Positions 55,095 through 64,000 of a DNA stretch of 64,000 nt are shown one piece after another. The notes under the pieces are model-generated. The model searched no databases and had not been told where the DNA came from. It saw nothing but the letters and a program-made list of their open reading frames with translations. Both the position numbers and the translations under genes were made by a program. The stretch covers positions 1-64,000 of the forward strand of contig CABYFY010000003.1 in the NCBI GenBank assembly GCA_902518355.1. The letters run 5' to 3'. Position 1 is the first letter of the stretch, and every line of letters begins with the position of its first letter. The DNA comes from an uncultured Bacteroidota bacterium. GTDB taxonomy: Bacteria > Bacteroidota > Bacteroidia > Flavobacteriales > Flavobacteriaceae.

Positions 55095-58000
55095 ATGAAA
55101 AAGATAATATTTGCTGTAATTTTTTTATGTAGTGCTATCTCTTTTTCACAGGTAACAAATCAAGGAGTTCCAAATAGTTGGAATATAAATTTAGACAATT
55201 CACAAATACAAAAGAAAGAGCTCCCTAGCTTTGATCTTGAAGCTGTAAAAGCTGAAGATGCAGTAAACGACTACAAGTTTGATGCGCCTTGGAGATTTGG
55301 ATATATACATAGTGTAGATTATGGTTTAGAAGATGGTGTGTGGTCAGTATTGGAAAATGGTGATAGAATTTGGAGGATATTAATTACCTCCCCGAAAGCA
55401 CTTTCCTTAAATTTTATATTTGATGATTTTTACATGCCTCAAGGAGGATATTTATATTTATACAACAATGAAAGAACTGATTTATTAGGAGCATATGATT
55501 CTAATCAAAATCAAGAAAGTGGAGTGCTTGGCACATGGCTTGTTGAAGGTGACGCTGTTTGGTTAGAATATTTCGAGCCAAGTGAAGTTAAGGGTCAAGG
55601 AAGGCTTCACATTGCAAAAGCTACTCATGGTTATAGAAATGCCGAAACCTTTAAAGAAGCTAAGGGATTAAATGATTCAGGTGATTGTAACTTGGATGTT
55701 GATTGTTCAATCGGAGATGATTGGGAAGAATTAAAAGAGCATAATAAAAGATCTGCTGGAATTTTACTTTCTGGTGGAGGTGGTGGTTTTTGCTCTGGAG
55801 CACTAATTAATAATACTGAAAATGATGGCACACCATACTTTTTAACAGCTAATCACTGTTTCTCAAACCCTAGTGTCTGGGCATTCAGATTTGGATGGAT
55901 TAGTCCAAATGTTGTCTGTGCAACTACTGCCAATAGCTCCAATGGACCTACTAATATGACAATAAGTGGTGCTACACTAAGAGCAAGAGACGCTGGATCA
56001 GATTTTGCTTTGGTTGAAATAAATCAAAACGTTCCTGAAGATTGGGATAGAGTTTACGCTGGTTGGGACAGATCAGGAAATACTCCAGATTTTACAGTTG
56101 GAATTCACCATCCATCGGGTGATGTAATGAAAGTTTGTAGAGACGATGACCAACCAACACAAACTATAAATGGTGGTGCTCAAACTTGGGAAATCACTAC
56201 TGCCGGTGGAGGCTGGGAGTGGGGTGTCACTGAGCCAGGATCATCTGGTTCACCTCTATTTGATACCGAAGGTAGAATTATTGGTCAACTTTATGGAGGT
56301 GGTGCTGCTTGCTCTGGAACAGTTGATAATAATTTATTTGATTATTATGGCAGATTAGATATTTCGTGGGAAGGTGGAGGAAGTTCATCTACTCGTTTAA
56401 GAGATTGGTTAGACCCTAATAGTTCTGGGGATACTGATGTAGACCCATACCCAGCATTAGTATTATTGGCTAATGATATTGGTATTGAAAGTGTTGATTC
56501 ACCTGTAAGTGGAACATTAACTGATTCAGAACCTGTCACTGTTTCTATCACAAATTTTGGTGAGAATGCTGCATCTAATTTTGATGTATCCTTCCAGGTT
56601 GATGGTGGTACAGTTGTAACAGAAACTTATACTGGTTCTGTGGCATCTGAAGAGACTGTTCAGCATACGTTTTCAACCACTGTTGACATGTCATCGGTTG
56701 GTACAACTTATGTGGTTCATGCTTTCACGTCCTTGACTGATGATGAAAATGACGCAAACGATTCAGTAACAGTTGACATTACCCATTTGAATCCAAATGA
56801 CATTGGTGTTTCTGAGATTACCTCTCCATCATCAGGTGAATTATTATCTAGTGCTGAGCCTGTTACTGTTACTATAACAAATTATGGTGGAGCTACTCAA
56901 TATGACTTTGATATTACTTTTGAGCTTAATGGAGAAACTGTTACTGAAACAGTTCCTGGTCCACTAGAGGGAAACAGTTCAATGGAATATACCTTTACTC
57001 AAACAGTAGATGTTTCTGTATTTGGAACCTATACTATTACTGTATACACCTCGCTTGATGGTGATTCAGATACATCGAATGATTCTTCTACATCAGATAT
57101 TACTAATATTAATTGTGCCCCTTCAATGGATTGTTCATTTGCTGATGGGTTCCAATTATTCCAGCTTGGAGATATTAATAATGAATCAGATTGTGAGGGA
57201 TATGGGGACTTCACTGATCAATCAACTGATGTTGAATTAGGAGAAACTTATGATGTAACTATGACCACTGGTTATGGTAATCAGTTTGTTAGAATTTGGA
57301 TTGATTATAATGATGACTTTAACTTCACATTAGATGAATTAATCCTTGATAATTATGAAATAGCAGATGGTGCTGCATCAGGATCTTATACCGAAACTAC
57401 TCAAGTAACGATTCCGGCAGATGCAACAATTGGTCAGCATTTAATGAGAGCTAAGACAAATTGGCAAGCAGGTGTTCCTGACGACGCATGTGCATTAACA
57501 ACTTATGGTGAAACTGAGGATTATATGATTAATATACTTCCAGCTGCAGCATATGACATTGGTGTAACAAATATTACTAATCCTGTAACAGGTACGTTGT
57601 CAAACTCAGAAACCATTACAATTGAGATTTTCAACTATGGAGAAAACGATGTGTCTAACTTTGAAGTATCTTACAGTGTTAATGGTGGTGCTGAAGTTGT
57701 TGAAACGTTTACAGAAACTTTAGCTTCGGGTACAACAGCTGAATATAGTTTCACTGGGACACCTGACATGTCAACGGTTGAAGCATACTATACAATAGTT
57801 GCATCAGTAAACTTAGACGGAGATGAAGATCCAGAGAATGATTCTTATGAAATTGAAATTCAACACCTTAATCCTTATGATGCCGGTGTTACAGCTATGA
57901 TTTCTCCAACATCAGGTGTTGGGCTTACAACCGCTGAGCAGGTAACTGTTGAAATCACCAACTTTGGTGGTGCTACACTTACGGATTTTGTAATAACCTA

Positions 58001-58907
58001 TGAAATGAATGGAACTGTAGTTTCTGAGACTGTTGCTGGACCACTTGAAGGTAACTCAACAATGCAGTACACATTTACTCAAAGTGCTGATTTAGCAAAT
58101 CCTGGAACATATTCTTTCACATGTTACACGACTGTTGATGGTGATGCTGACCCCTCAAATGACTCAGCTAGTGTTGAAGTTATCAGCTCTACTTGTGCTC
58201 CGTCAATGAATTGTTCGGTTGGTGATGGTTTATCATTATTCCAATTATTGGATATTGACAATCCATCTGGTTGTGAGGGATATGGAAACTTTACCGATCA
58301 AATGACAAATGTTGAACAAGGTGGCACTCATGATGTAACAATGACTACTGGTTATGGAAATCAATATGTTAGAATATGGATTGACTTTAATGATGATTAC
58401 TCTTACACTATGGATGAGTTGGTCCTTGATAATTATATATTAGGTCAAGGTTTTGGTAGCGGTACATATACTGAAACTACCCAGATTGTACTCCCATCTG
58501 ATGCTACACTTGGTGAGCATACAATGAGGGTTAAGACGAACTGGAATGCAGGAGTCCCAGATGATTCATGTGATGAAACTACTTATGGAGAGACTGAGGA
58601 TTATACGGTAAATGTAGTCACCTCATTAAGTATAGGAGACTTAGAGTTTAATGGTTCTAATATGATTGTTTATTCAAGCGATAATGAGCAATTCACTATT
58701 AAACTTACTACTGAATACAATGATCTAATGACCTTAAGTGTTTATGATACTAGGGGTAGAATTTTAGAATCAAGAAATATAACAAAGACCAATAATTTAA
58801 GTTACGTATACAACTTAAATATGTCAAATACCGAAGCAGGTATATATTTTATTAGACTTGGTAATTCTACAGTAGGTTATAAAACCGAAAGGATTATTGT
58901 TAGATAA
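55095..58907 (+). CDS. T9SS-exported lysyl-endopeptidase-like serine protease with CARDB/GEVED modules
   Basis: This 1270-residue protein has a signal peptide (MKKIIFAVIFLCSAISFSQ) and a propeptide region to about residue 200. A trypsin-fold protease domain of the lysyl endopeptidase type spans about 205-450. The triad is His254 in FLTANHCF, Asp303 in AGSDFALVEIN and Ser384 in PGSSGSPLFD; GIHHPSGDVMKVCRDDD is typical of that family. Five CARDB-like or GEVED-like blocks follow and a type A sorting domain closes it (SVYDTRGRILESRNI, GIYFIRLGNSTVGYKTERII). Residues about 530-1210 are encoded by DNA identical to the gene at 48072. The protease would act on the surface or outside the cell. Lys specificity is inferred only from family resemblance. 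Confidence 0.9.
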   Translation: MKKIIFAVIFLCSAISFSQVTNQGVPNSWNINLDNSQIQKKELPSFDLEAVKAEDAVNDYKFDAPWRFGYIHSVDYGLEDGVWSVLENGDRIWRILITSPKALSLNFIFDDFYMPQGGYLYLYNNERTDLLGAYDSNQNQESGVLGTWLVEGDAVWLEYFEPSEVKGQGRLHIAKATHGYRNAETFKEAKGLNDSGDCNLDVDCSIGDDWEELKEHNKRSAGILLSGGGGGFCSGALINNTENDGTPYFLTANHCFSNPSVWAFRFGWISPNVVCATTANSSNGPTNMTISGATLRARDAGSDFALVEINQNVPEDWDRVYAGWDRSGNTPDFTVGIHHPSGDVMKVCRDDDQPTQTINGGAQTWEITTAGGGWEWGVTEPGSSGSPLFDTEGRIIGQLYGGGAACSGTVDNNLFDYYGRLDISWEGGGSSSTRLRDWLDPNSSGDTDVDPYPALVLLANDIGIESVDSPVSGTLTDSEPVTVSITNFGENAASNFDVSFQVDGGTVVTETYTGSVASEETVQHTFSTTVDMSSVGTTYVVHAFTSLTDDENDANDSVTVDITHLNPNDIGVSEITSPSSGELLSSAEPVTVTITNYGGATQYDFDITFELNGETVTETVPGPLEGNSSMEYTFTQTVDVSVFGTYTITVYTSLDGDSDTSNDSSTSDITNINCAPSMDCSFADGFQLFQLGDINNESDCEGYGDFTDQSTDVELGETYDVTMTTGYGNQFVRIWIDYNDDFNFTLDELILDNYEIADGAASGSYTETTQVTIPADATIGQHLMRAKTNWQAGVPDDACALTTYGETEDYMINILPAAAYDIGVTNITNPVTGTLSNSETITIEIFNYGENDVSNFEVSYSVNGGAEVVETFTETLASGTTAEYSFTGTPDMSTVEAYYTIVASVNLDGDEDPENDSYEIEIQHLNPYDAGVTAMISPTSGVGLTTAEQVTVEITNFGGATLTDFVITYEMNGTVVSETVAGPLEGNSTMQYTFTQSADLANPGTYSFTCYTTVDGDADPSNDSASVEVISSTCAPSMNCSVGDGLSLFQLLDIDNPSGCEGYGNFTDQMTNVEQGGTHDVTMTTGYGNQYVRIWIDFNDDYSYTMDELVLDNYILGQGFGSGTYTETTQIVLPSDATLGEHTMRVKTNWNAGVPDDSCDETTYGETEDYTVNVVTSLSIGDLEFNGSNMIVYSSDNEQFTIKLTTEYNDLMTLSVYDTRGRILESRNITKTNNLSYVYNLNMSNTEAGIYFIRLGNSTVGYKTERIIVR
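56682..58724. repeat. 2043-bp direct repeat, copy 2
   Basis: This is the partner of 49884-51926, in direct orientation and in frame. The identity includes third codon positions. The flanking bases differ at both ends, so the copy boundaries are sharp on the right and gradual on the left. Confidence 0.95.
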
Positions 58908-58923
58908 CAAAGTTTTTTCAAAT

Positions 58924-58960
58924 AAATAAAGGAAGGTAATTTTTACCCTCCTTTATTTTA
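58924..58960. terminator. Bidirectional intrinsic terminator
   Basis: A 16-base arm at 58924-58939 pairs with 58943-58958, with one mismatched position (58934/58948) that becomes a G-U pair on the minus-strand transcript. A three-base loop separates the arms. It lies between the convergent stop codons of the protease gene and the outer-membrane protein gene, and A- and T-rich ends suit both directions. Confidence 0.82.
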
Positions 58961-61900
58961 TTAAAATATAGCTTTAAGTTGAATTGAACCGTTATGAATA
59001 GTTCTAAGACTATTACTTTTTCTACCTAAATAAATAAAGTTTATATCTAAAAGTTTTGAAAGTTTTCTTTGAAATTTAAATGACCAAGTGTAGTTTTCCC
59101 CACCCTGTAGCCCATTCATCATTACATAACTAATTACTGAGTTTAATTCTCCATTAAATTCATTCTTATAATAATTGAATTCTGAAATAAAACCTCTCTT
59201 TTCTTTTTGATTTAAAAAAAGAGAAATTCCAAAATTTTGCTGTTTTAGAGATTCCTGATTTCCGATTAAATTGCTAATATTAGATAATTTATAAATAAAG
59301 TTTATGCGATTATTTTCACCAGAAAAATATGTAAGTTTTGGATTTATGCTGTAATCTTTAATGTCATAATTTTTATCTTGAAAATTTTCACTCCAATTGA
59401 TTTTCTTTTGTCTATTTCCGATAACTTCCATTAAATATAAATCACCAATTTTATGAACAAAATTTATTTTTTTAATTAAGCTTGAACTTCTTGTTGAGCC
59501 AAAAGAATAATTATTTTTTGATTTATTTTCAAGAAAGGTAAAAGCTAAAGAAAATTTCTGCTTTGACCTGTTAAAATAAAACACATTTTTTAAAGAATAA
59601 TTATAAGCCAAAAGACTGTTTTCGTCAATGCTAAATGGGTTTATTTCTATTTCTGGATTGATGTCAAGATTTGTCTTTTTATCTAAGGAGTATTGCAATT
59701 GGTTTGAAATTTTTGATAAAAATTTATAAAAGCCCAAATCAGAATTTTTCAATTTTAAAAAATTAACCTTAAGTGAGTAGTTTAGCTTATTTTGATAAGT
59801 TCTTATGAATATTTGATTTGGCAAAAGTACTCTTATATACCTGCCCTCATCTTCAAAGACTGCAATTTCAAACTCCTCTAGCTCTTGTATGCCATTATTA
59901 TTAATATCAATCCATTTATAGTTACCAAGGCCTGGCTCAACCTCTAAAAATGTAAATTCTTGTTGTGGTAAATTTCCAGAATTAGTTTCGAAAAACAGGT
60001 TAGAGTCAAACGAGTTTTGAAAAAGCTTTTGATTATATAAAACTTTTGTATTTAAAAATTTCTCTTCCCTGTTTTCGGTGATTGATTTTAATTTATTCTG
60101 ATTTAAATATACAGTGAGTCTAGCTTTTTTATCATTTATAATTTGTGAATTAAGAAAATAACTTTCATATGAATTAACATTATCCAGCCTACCATTATAT
60201 ATGCTGTCATTTTCTCTTTTTAAATATCCTATTTCTACAAACGACTCATCTTTATTACCAAAACCATTTTTAAATTGATATGTCTCTTGACCAAAGTCTG
60301 GATTTGCTAAACCTTGAATTCCTTTACTTTTTTTTCTTTCATGATTATAATTAATTTCTATCCATCCAATTTTATGATCTAGTTGTATATAATTATTGGA
60401 ATTAATAAAATCACTAGAATAATCATTTTGATCAGACAGCATAAAACTGTTTTTTGAACTTAATTTTAAGTTTCTGTTTTTATTGGAATTAATATTTAGG
60501 TTATTTCTTATACCACTGAACAAATCACCATACTTCAGGTTCTCAAAACTGTAATTTAATACACCAATTTTTTCATTATTTAACTCAAGAATACCTTTAG
60601 TTAAAAGTTGATTGTAATTCCCTGAAATATTTTCATTTAAATCCCAGTCCCTATTAAACTCTGTATTATATATCCTTTCAACAGAGTTGAAGTTATCTTC
60701 AATATAATTAACATCCAGCTCTGTGATTAAATTAAATTTATCGAGTTTTTTTTCCGAAATGTAATTTACTTTGGAGGCAATCCCTGTATTATCTGAGTCT
60801 TCTAATGATGAAAAAAGATTTTTATCTTTATTACTTGCTGCTAATTCGATATTTATTTCGGAGTCATTTTTTGTCTTATAAGTTGAATAATAAGAAAGAA
60901 GTTGTAATTTTTCTGGTGCAACTAATTTTACAAGCGGTTCAAAATTCCCTTGTCTTAGTCCATTTAAAGGAGCTACATACTCGTAAATATTTTCTATTGC
61001 ATTATCATTAATCAGTATATAATCCCCTTGATTATCTCCAACATTGGTGAAATTAACATCATACAGATCATCTTCCAAATTATTTGAATAAATAAAGATT
61101 TCAATATTATTAATTATTTCTTTTTTATATAAAATTCTGTTTTCGTCATAAGAGGTTAAAATTCCTGTTGGTGCTGACATAAGGTTTATATTATCACCTG
61201 CGTTAGATAATATTTGTATCTGATTATCTGAGATATTTTGAAGTAGCGGCTGATCTTTAATGTCATTTTCATTGTAAAATGAAATATTGTGAATAGCCTT
61301 ATTTTTCTTGAATTCAATTCTGGAAAAACCAAAAAAACTATTGTAGTTTTTTTCGCTTACTTGATACTCCACCTGAACTCGCATATCAGACATAATTGGT
61401 AATGTAGAATTGAATATAATTTCACCTGCATTATAATTTATAACATAGTCTTTATCAATTCCTCTTTCTAGCTTATTGCCATTAATAAATACAGATTCAC
61501 TACCAGAAACTACCAGTACATAAAGCTCACCATTTTGTCCAACTAATTTATAAGGACCCTGATTTCCATTTTGTGTAGTTATCTCTGTTCTTTTGTATTT
61601 TCCTTTTGCAATTGCACCTGCCGCTTCAACACTAATAGACTCATTAATTGAAGAATTGATTGATAACCCTTGAATTCTTTTACTGAAATTTCCAAAAAAT
61701 GTATTGTCTTGAATCAGATCAATATCACCTCCTCTTATATTCCATTTATTCGAAAAAACTTCAATAAAAATTTGATCAAATTCATCTATCTGTTGAGAAT
61801 AACCGTTGTTTTGAAGAGGAATATTTGAATCTTGAATAGATGCTTTTATTTTTACATTATTCGCTAATTCACCTGAAATTTGTAAGTCAAGCTCGCTATT

Positions 61901-62248
61901 TAGAACAGAGTTTTGATTACTCCCAACTGTTACACCTCTTGAAATACTACCATTTGTTATAATGTTTGAAAAATTGTTGTTTTGCTTTGATAAATTACTT
62001 TTTGATAGTTTATATAGTTTATTAAGATTATCAGTATTATCAATAATTATTTCACTATTTAATTTTGAATATTCTTTTGATAAAATAACAGGATAAATTT
62101 TATCAGAAATGGAATCTTTAAATTTTCTTAATTCCTTTTGAAAATCAAGAGCCTTACTTTTACTCATCTGAGTGGTGTCAATGAAAATCTCTTGACCGTA
62201 AGAAACACCATACAATAAAAAGATGAATAAATATATTATTACTCTCAT
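58961..62248 (-). CDS. Large predicted outer-membrane beta-barrel protein, function unknown
   Basis: This 1095-residue protein has a signal peptide (VIIYLFIFLLYGVSYGQ). The N-terminal third contains a pattern of short beta segments (NGSISRGVTVGSNQNSVLNS, KWNIRGGDIDLIQDNTFFG) and a domain with GSESVFINGNKLERGIDKDY and VINYNAGEIIF, reminiscent of domains in large Bacteroidota export or surface proteins. A loop at about residues 770-785 (WIDINNNGIQELEEFEI) looks calcium-binding. The last 600 residues are alternating polar and aromatic strands, ending in GSIQLKAIF, as in outer-membrane barrels. I do not recognise a named family. It is divergent from xth and convergent with the protease gene, and no operon partner is evident. 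Confidence 0.75.
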   Translation of the reverse strand: MRVIIYLFIFLLYGVSYGQEIFIDTTQMSKSKALDFQKELRKFKDSISDKIYPVILSKEYSKLNSEIIIDNTDNLNKLYKLSKSNLSKQNNNFSNIITNGSISRGVTVGSNQNSVLNSELDLQISGELANNVKIKASIQDSNIPLQNNGYSQQIDEFDQIFIEVFSNKWNIRGGDIDLIQDNTFFGNFSKRIQGLSINSSINESISVEAAGAIAKGKYKRTEITTQNGNQGPYKLVGQNGELYVLVVSGSESVFINGNKLERGIDKDYVINYNAGEIIFNSTLPIMSDMRVQVEYQVSEKNYNSFFGFSRIEFKKNKAIHNISFYNENDIKDQPLLQNISDNQIQILSNAGDNINLMSAPTGILTSYDENRILYKKEIINNIEIFIYSNNLEDDLYDVNFTNVGDNQGDYILINDNAIENIYEYVAPLNGLRQGNFEPLVKLVAPEKLQLLSYYSTYKTKNDSEINIELAASNKDKNLFSSLEDSDNTGIASKVNYISEKKLDKFNLITELDVNYIEDNFNSVERIYNTEFNRDWDLNENISGNYNQLLTKGILELNNEKIGVLNYSFENLKYGDLFSGIRNNLNINSNKNRNLKLSSKNSFMLSDQNDYSSDFINSNNYIQLDHKIGWIEINYNHERKKSKGIQGLANPDFGQETYQFKNGFGNKDESFVEIGYLKRENDSIYNGRLDNVNSYESYFLNSQIINDKKARLTVYLNQNKLKSITENREEKFLNTKVLYNQKLFQNSFDSNLFFETNSGNLPQQEFTFLEVEPGLGNYKWIDINNNGIQELEEFEIAVFEDEGRYIRVLLPNQIFIRTYQNKLNYSLKVNFLKLKNSDLGFYKFLSKISNQLQYSLDKKTNLDINPEIEINPFSIDENSLLAYNYSLKNVFYFNRSKQKFSLAFTFLENKSKNNYSFGSTRSSSLIKKINFVHKIGDLYLMEVIGNRQKKINWSENFQDKNYDIKDYSINPKLTYFSGENNRINFIYKLSNISNLIGNQESLKQQNFGISLFLNQKEKRGFISEFNYYKNEFNGELNSVISYVMMNGLQGGENYTWSFKFQRKLSKLLDINFIYLGRKSNSLRTIHNGSIQLKAIF

Positions 62249-62314
62249 ATAATAGAATAAACTAAAAATAATAGAAAATATTTTATCATCTTTATCATAA
62301 CAAAATTCTTTAAG

Positions 62315-63079
62315 ATGAAAGTAGTTTCATATAACGTTAATGGGGTTAGAGCAGCAATGAATAAGGGTTTAGTTGCATGGCTGATTAAAGAAGACCCTGA
62401 TATTGTTTGTTTACAAGAAATAAAGGCATTAGAAGAGCAGATAAATATTTCAGAGTTTGAATCCATAGGTTTTAAGTATAACTTTTGGTATAGTGCAACA
62501 AAAAAAGGATACAGTGGAGTTGCTATTTTATCTAAATATAAACCTTTACATGTAGAGTATGGTACCGGCATATCATATATGGATTTTGAAGGAAGAAATA
62601 TAAGGTTGGACTTCAAGGATTTTTCGGTAATGAGTTTATATCTTCCCTCTGGAACTAATCTTGACAGACTAGAATTTAAATTAAAATATATGGATGATTT
62701 TTTGGATTATATTAAAAAATTAAACGTTGACATTAAAAATTTAATTATTGCTGGAGATTACAATATTTGTCATAAGGCAATCGATATTCACAATCCAATA
62801 AGAAATAAAAATATTTCTGGATTTTTACCAATTGAGAGAGAATGGTTGCAAAAATTTATTGATTCAGGATTCGTAGATTCCTTCAGAGAATTTAATTCAT
62901 CTGCGAATAATTATAGTTGGTGGACATACAGAGCTAATGCAAGAGCAAATAACAAAGGATGGAGAATAGATTATATTATGGTTTCTTCTTCAATGCGAGA
63001 AAATTTACAATCTGCTAATATATTAAGTGATGTAGTGCATAGTGATCATTGCCCAATAAAAATTTCTTTAAAAGTTTAA
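62315..63079 (+). CDS. xth: Exodeoxyribonuclease III
   Basis: ExoIII is an AP endonuclease and 3'-5' exonuclease for base excision repair. The 254-residue protein has the full active site: Asn7 in SYNVNGVRAA, Glu35 in CLQEIKALEE, the tyrosine-containing LYLPSG, the AGDYNICHKAIDIHNP block with catalytic Asp and Asn, WRIDYIMVS and the Asp-His pair in VVHSDHCPI. It lacks a signal peptide, so it is cytoplasmic, unlike the EEP protein at 10529. It ends at a strong bidirectional terminator. Confidence 0.96.
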   Translation: MKVVSYNVNGVRAAMNKGLVAWLIKEDPDIVCLQEIKALEEQINISEFESIGFKYNFWYSATKKGYSGVAILSKYKPLHVEYGTGISYMDFEGRNIRLDFKDFSVMSLYLPSGTNLDRLEFKLKYMDDFLDYIKKLNVDIKNLIIAGDYNICHKAIDIHNPIRNKNISGFLPIEREWLQKFIDSGFVDSFREFNSSANNYSWWTYRANARANNKGWRIDYIMVSSSMRENLQSANILSDVVHSDHCPIKISLKV

Positions 63080-63111
63080 AAAAAAACCCTATCAATTGAT
63101 AGGGTTTTTTT
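63078..63111. terminator. Bidirectional intrinsic terminator between xth and rng
   Basis: AAACCCTATCAA and its exact complement TTGATAGGGTTT form a perfect hairpin at 63084-63107, flanked by an A-run and a T-run. It sits directly between the convergent stop codons of xth and the RNase G gene and can terminate both. Confidence 0.93.
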
Positions 63112-64000
63112 CAAATAGTTTTACCATTTTCATCCAAAAAATGGTACTCCAAATATTTATAAGCATCTCTAGGGATAATTTTAATCCATTTTTTATGTTT
63201 AAAATACCACTTGAGCCTAACAGAAGGATATCCTTTTTCTAGATAAGCAGCAATGAAAGGATGAGTATTTAAATTAATATGACTTTCACCTTTATTAACT
63301 AGCCTATCGATATCTTCAGATATCTTATCTAAGAGCACAATTGGAGCTTCAACTTCATTATCAAGACCATTACTAGGGTTTTCTTCCCTAGTTTTAATAT
63401 TCATTTCAGGTCTTACTCTTTGCCTTGTTATCTGGATTAATCCAAATTTACTTGGAGGAAGAATTTTATGTTTAGCTCTATCTTCCTTCATTTCTGTTTT
63501 CAGATGGTTAAATAGTTTTTTTCTGTTATCTGCTTTATTTTGATCAATAAAGTCAACTACAATAATTCCACCTATATCTCTAAGACGAAGTTGTCTTGCA
63601 ATTTCTGAGGCAGCTATTAGATTAACTTCAAGTGCAGAATCTTCTTGGTTCTTAGCCGAAGAAGATCTATTTCCACTATTAACATCTATGACATGCAAAG
63701 CTTCTGTGTGTTCAATGACTAAGTAGGAACCTTTTGTCATTGAAACATTTTTACCAAATGAAGTTTTAATTTGTCTTTCAATTCCAAATTTTTCAAAGAT
63801 TGGAATTTTTGAATTGTATAGTTTTACAATCGACTCCTTTTTTGGTGCAATTTTTTGTAAATAATCTTTGATTTGAATGTGTAATGCTTCATCATTAACT
63901 AAGATTGATTTAAAACTTTCATCAAATAAGTCTCTAAGAATTTTAGACGAAATATTCATTTCATCCATAACTTTACTAGGAATATTTGCATTCCTAATTT
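63111..64000 (-). CDS. rng: Ribonuclease E/G family protein, 3' part
   Basis: This endoribonuclease acts in rRNA maturation and mRNA decay. The frame is open to the last base (the codons before the internal ATG at 63968 read IRNANIPSKV), so the N-terminal half with the S1 domain is outside the window. About 296 residues are present. The catalytic block is clear: metal-binding Asp in HVIDVNSGNRSSS and Asp in IGGIIVVDFIDQNK, with EIARQLRLRD between them. QITRQRVRPEMN follows the nuclease core, and no long C-terminal scaffold as in E. coli RNase E exists, which favours RNase G. It ends at the shared hairpin terminator. Confidence 0.94.
   Translation of the reverse strand, partial: IRNANIPSKVMDEMNISSKILRDLFDESFKSILVNDEALHIQIKDYLQKIAPKKESIVKLYNSKIPIFEKFGIERQIKTSFGKNVSMTKGSYLVIEHTEALHVIDVNSGNRSSSAKNQEDSALEVNLIAASEIARQLRLRDIGGIIVVDFIDQNKADNRKKLFNHLKTEMKEDRAKHKILPPSKFGLIQITRQRVRPEMNIKTREENPSNGLDNEVEAPIVLLDKISEDIDRLVNKGESHINLNTHPFIAAYLEKGYPSVRLKWYFKHKKWIKIIPRDAYKYLEYHFLDENGKTI

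Noticed and set aside
49884-58724. Possibility that the long repeats mark a mobile element
   Set aside because: No transposase, integrase, terminal inverted repeats or target-site duplications were seen; the repeats are purely coding modules.
49884-58724. Possibility that the repeats are assembly artefacts
   Set aside because: Each copy is joined to its own distinct flanks in frame on both sides, which is not what a simple duplication error gives; only long reads could settle it fully.
62245-62616. Open frame of 123 codons on the minus strand opposite xth
   Set aside because: It lies antisense to the well-supported ExoIII gene, has no recognisable domain, and its composition is that of a shadow frame.

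Overview
The window is about one third GC by eye and very densely coded. No stretch above 300 bases lacks a gene, and several neighbouring genes abut or overlap by a few bases. The gene content points to the phylum Bacteroidota, most likely a marine-type Flavobacteriia. The reasons are type IX secretion (T9SS) type A and type B sorting domains, PorP/SprF and OmpA-PD40 proteins, TonB-dependent receptors, a zinc-less DksA-like protein, a suf operon with DUF59 and DUF2480 members, a mevalonate-type HMG-CoA synthase, and promoter boxes of the form TAnnTTTG with no clear Shine-Dalgarno sequences. No rRNA, tRNA, CRISPR array, insertion sequence, integrase or phage gene was found.

Layout. 1-7876: ileS (5' end outside the window), dksA-like, uvrC, a DUF3108 protein, an M23 peptidase and pgi, all on the plus strand. 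8001-16327: a TonB-dependent receptor, then a probable nutrient locus made of a divergent secreted EEP nuclease/phosphatase, a second TonB-dependent receptor, a DUF5689/OB-fold lipoprotein, an OsmC protein and a DCC (DUF393) protein. 16335-25832, minus strand: two large type B T9SS adhesins followed by PorP/SprF and an OmpA-PD40-TPR protein. 25947-27125: hflX. 27118-34948, minus strand: sufA-like, sufB, sufC, sufD, sufS, sufE, DUF59/sufT-like, HMG-CoA synthase and DUF2480. 35067-39946: thiL and a T9SS-exported beta-helix protein. 39932-41224: aminopeptidase P. 41335-44781: sdhCAB. 44782-46374: a lipoprotein with an N-terminal Ig-like domain. 46454-47989: glyS. 48072-58907: three tandem T9SS type A surface proteins built from CARDB-like and GEVED-like modules, the third carrying a lysyl-endopeptidase-type protease. 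58961-64000: a large outer-membrane protein of unknown function, xth, and RNase G (5' end outside the window).

How the genes work together. Much of the window concerns the cell surface. PorP/SprF and the OmpA-type protein are the expected partners for export and anchoring of the type B adhesins beside them. The three type A proteins would use the same T9SS. The second receptor with its lipoprotein and nuclease looks like a uptake system for a large, possibly phosphorus-rich, substrate. The suf operon supplies Fe-S clusters, including those of SdhB further along.

The most striking observation is two separate pairs of long direct repeats that are identical wherever compared by eye. One is 1244 bp, shared by the two type B adhesins. 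The other is 2043 bp, shared by the first and third type A proteins. Both lie in frame inside coding sequence and both would give intact chimeric genes on recombination, so the surface proteins here look actively shuffled or homogenised.
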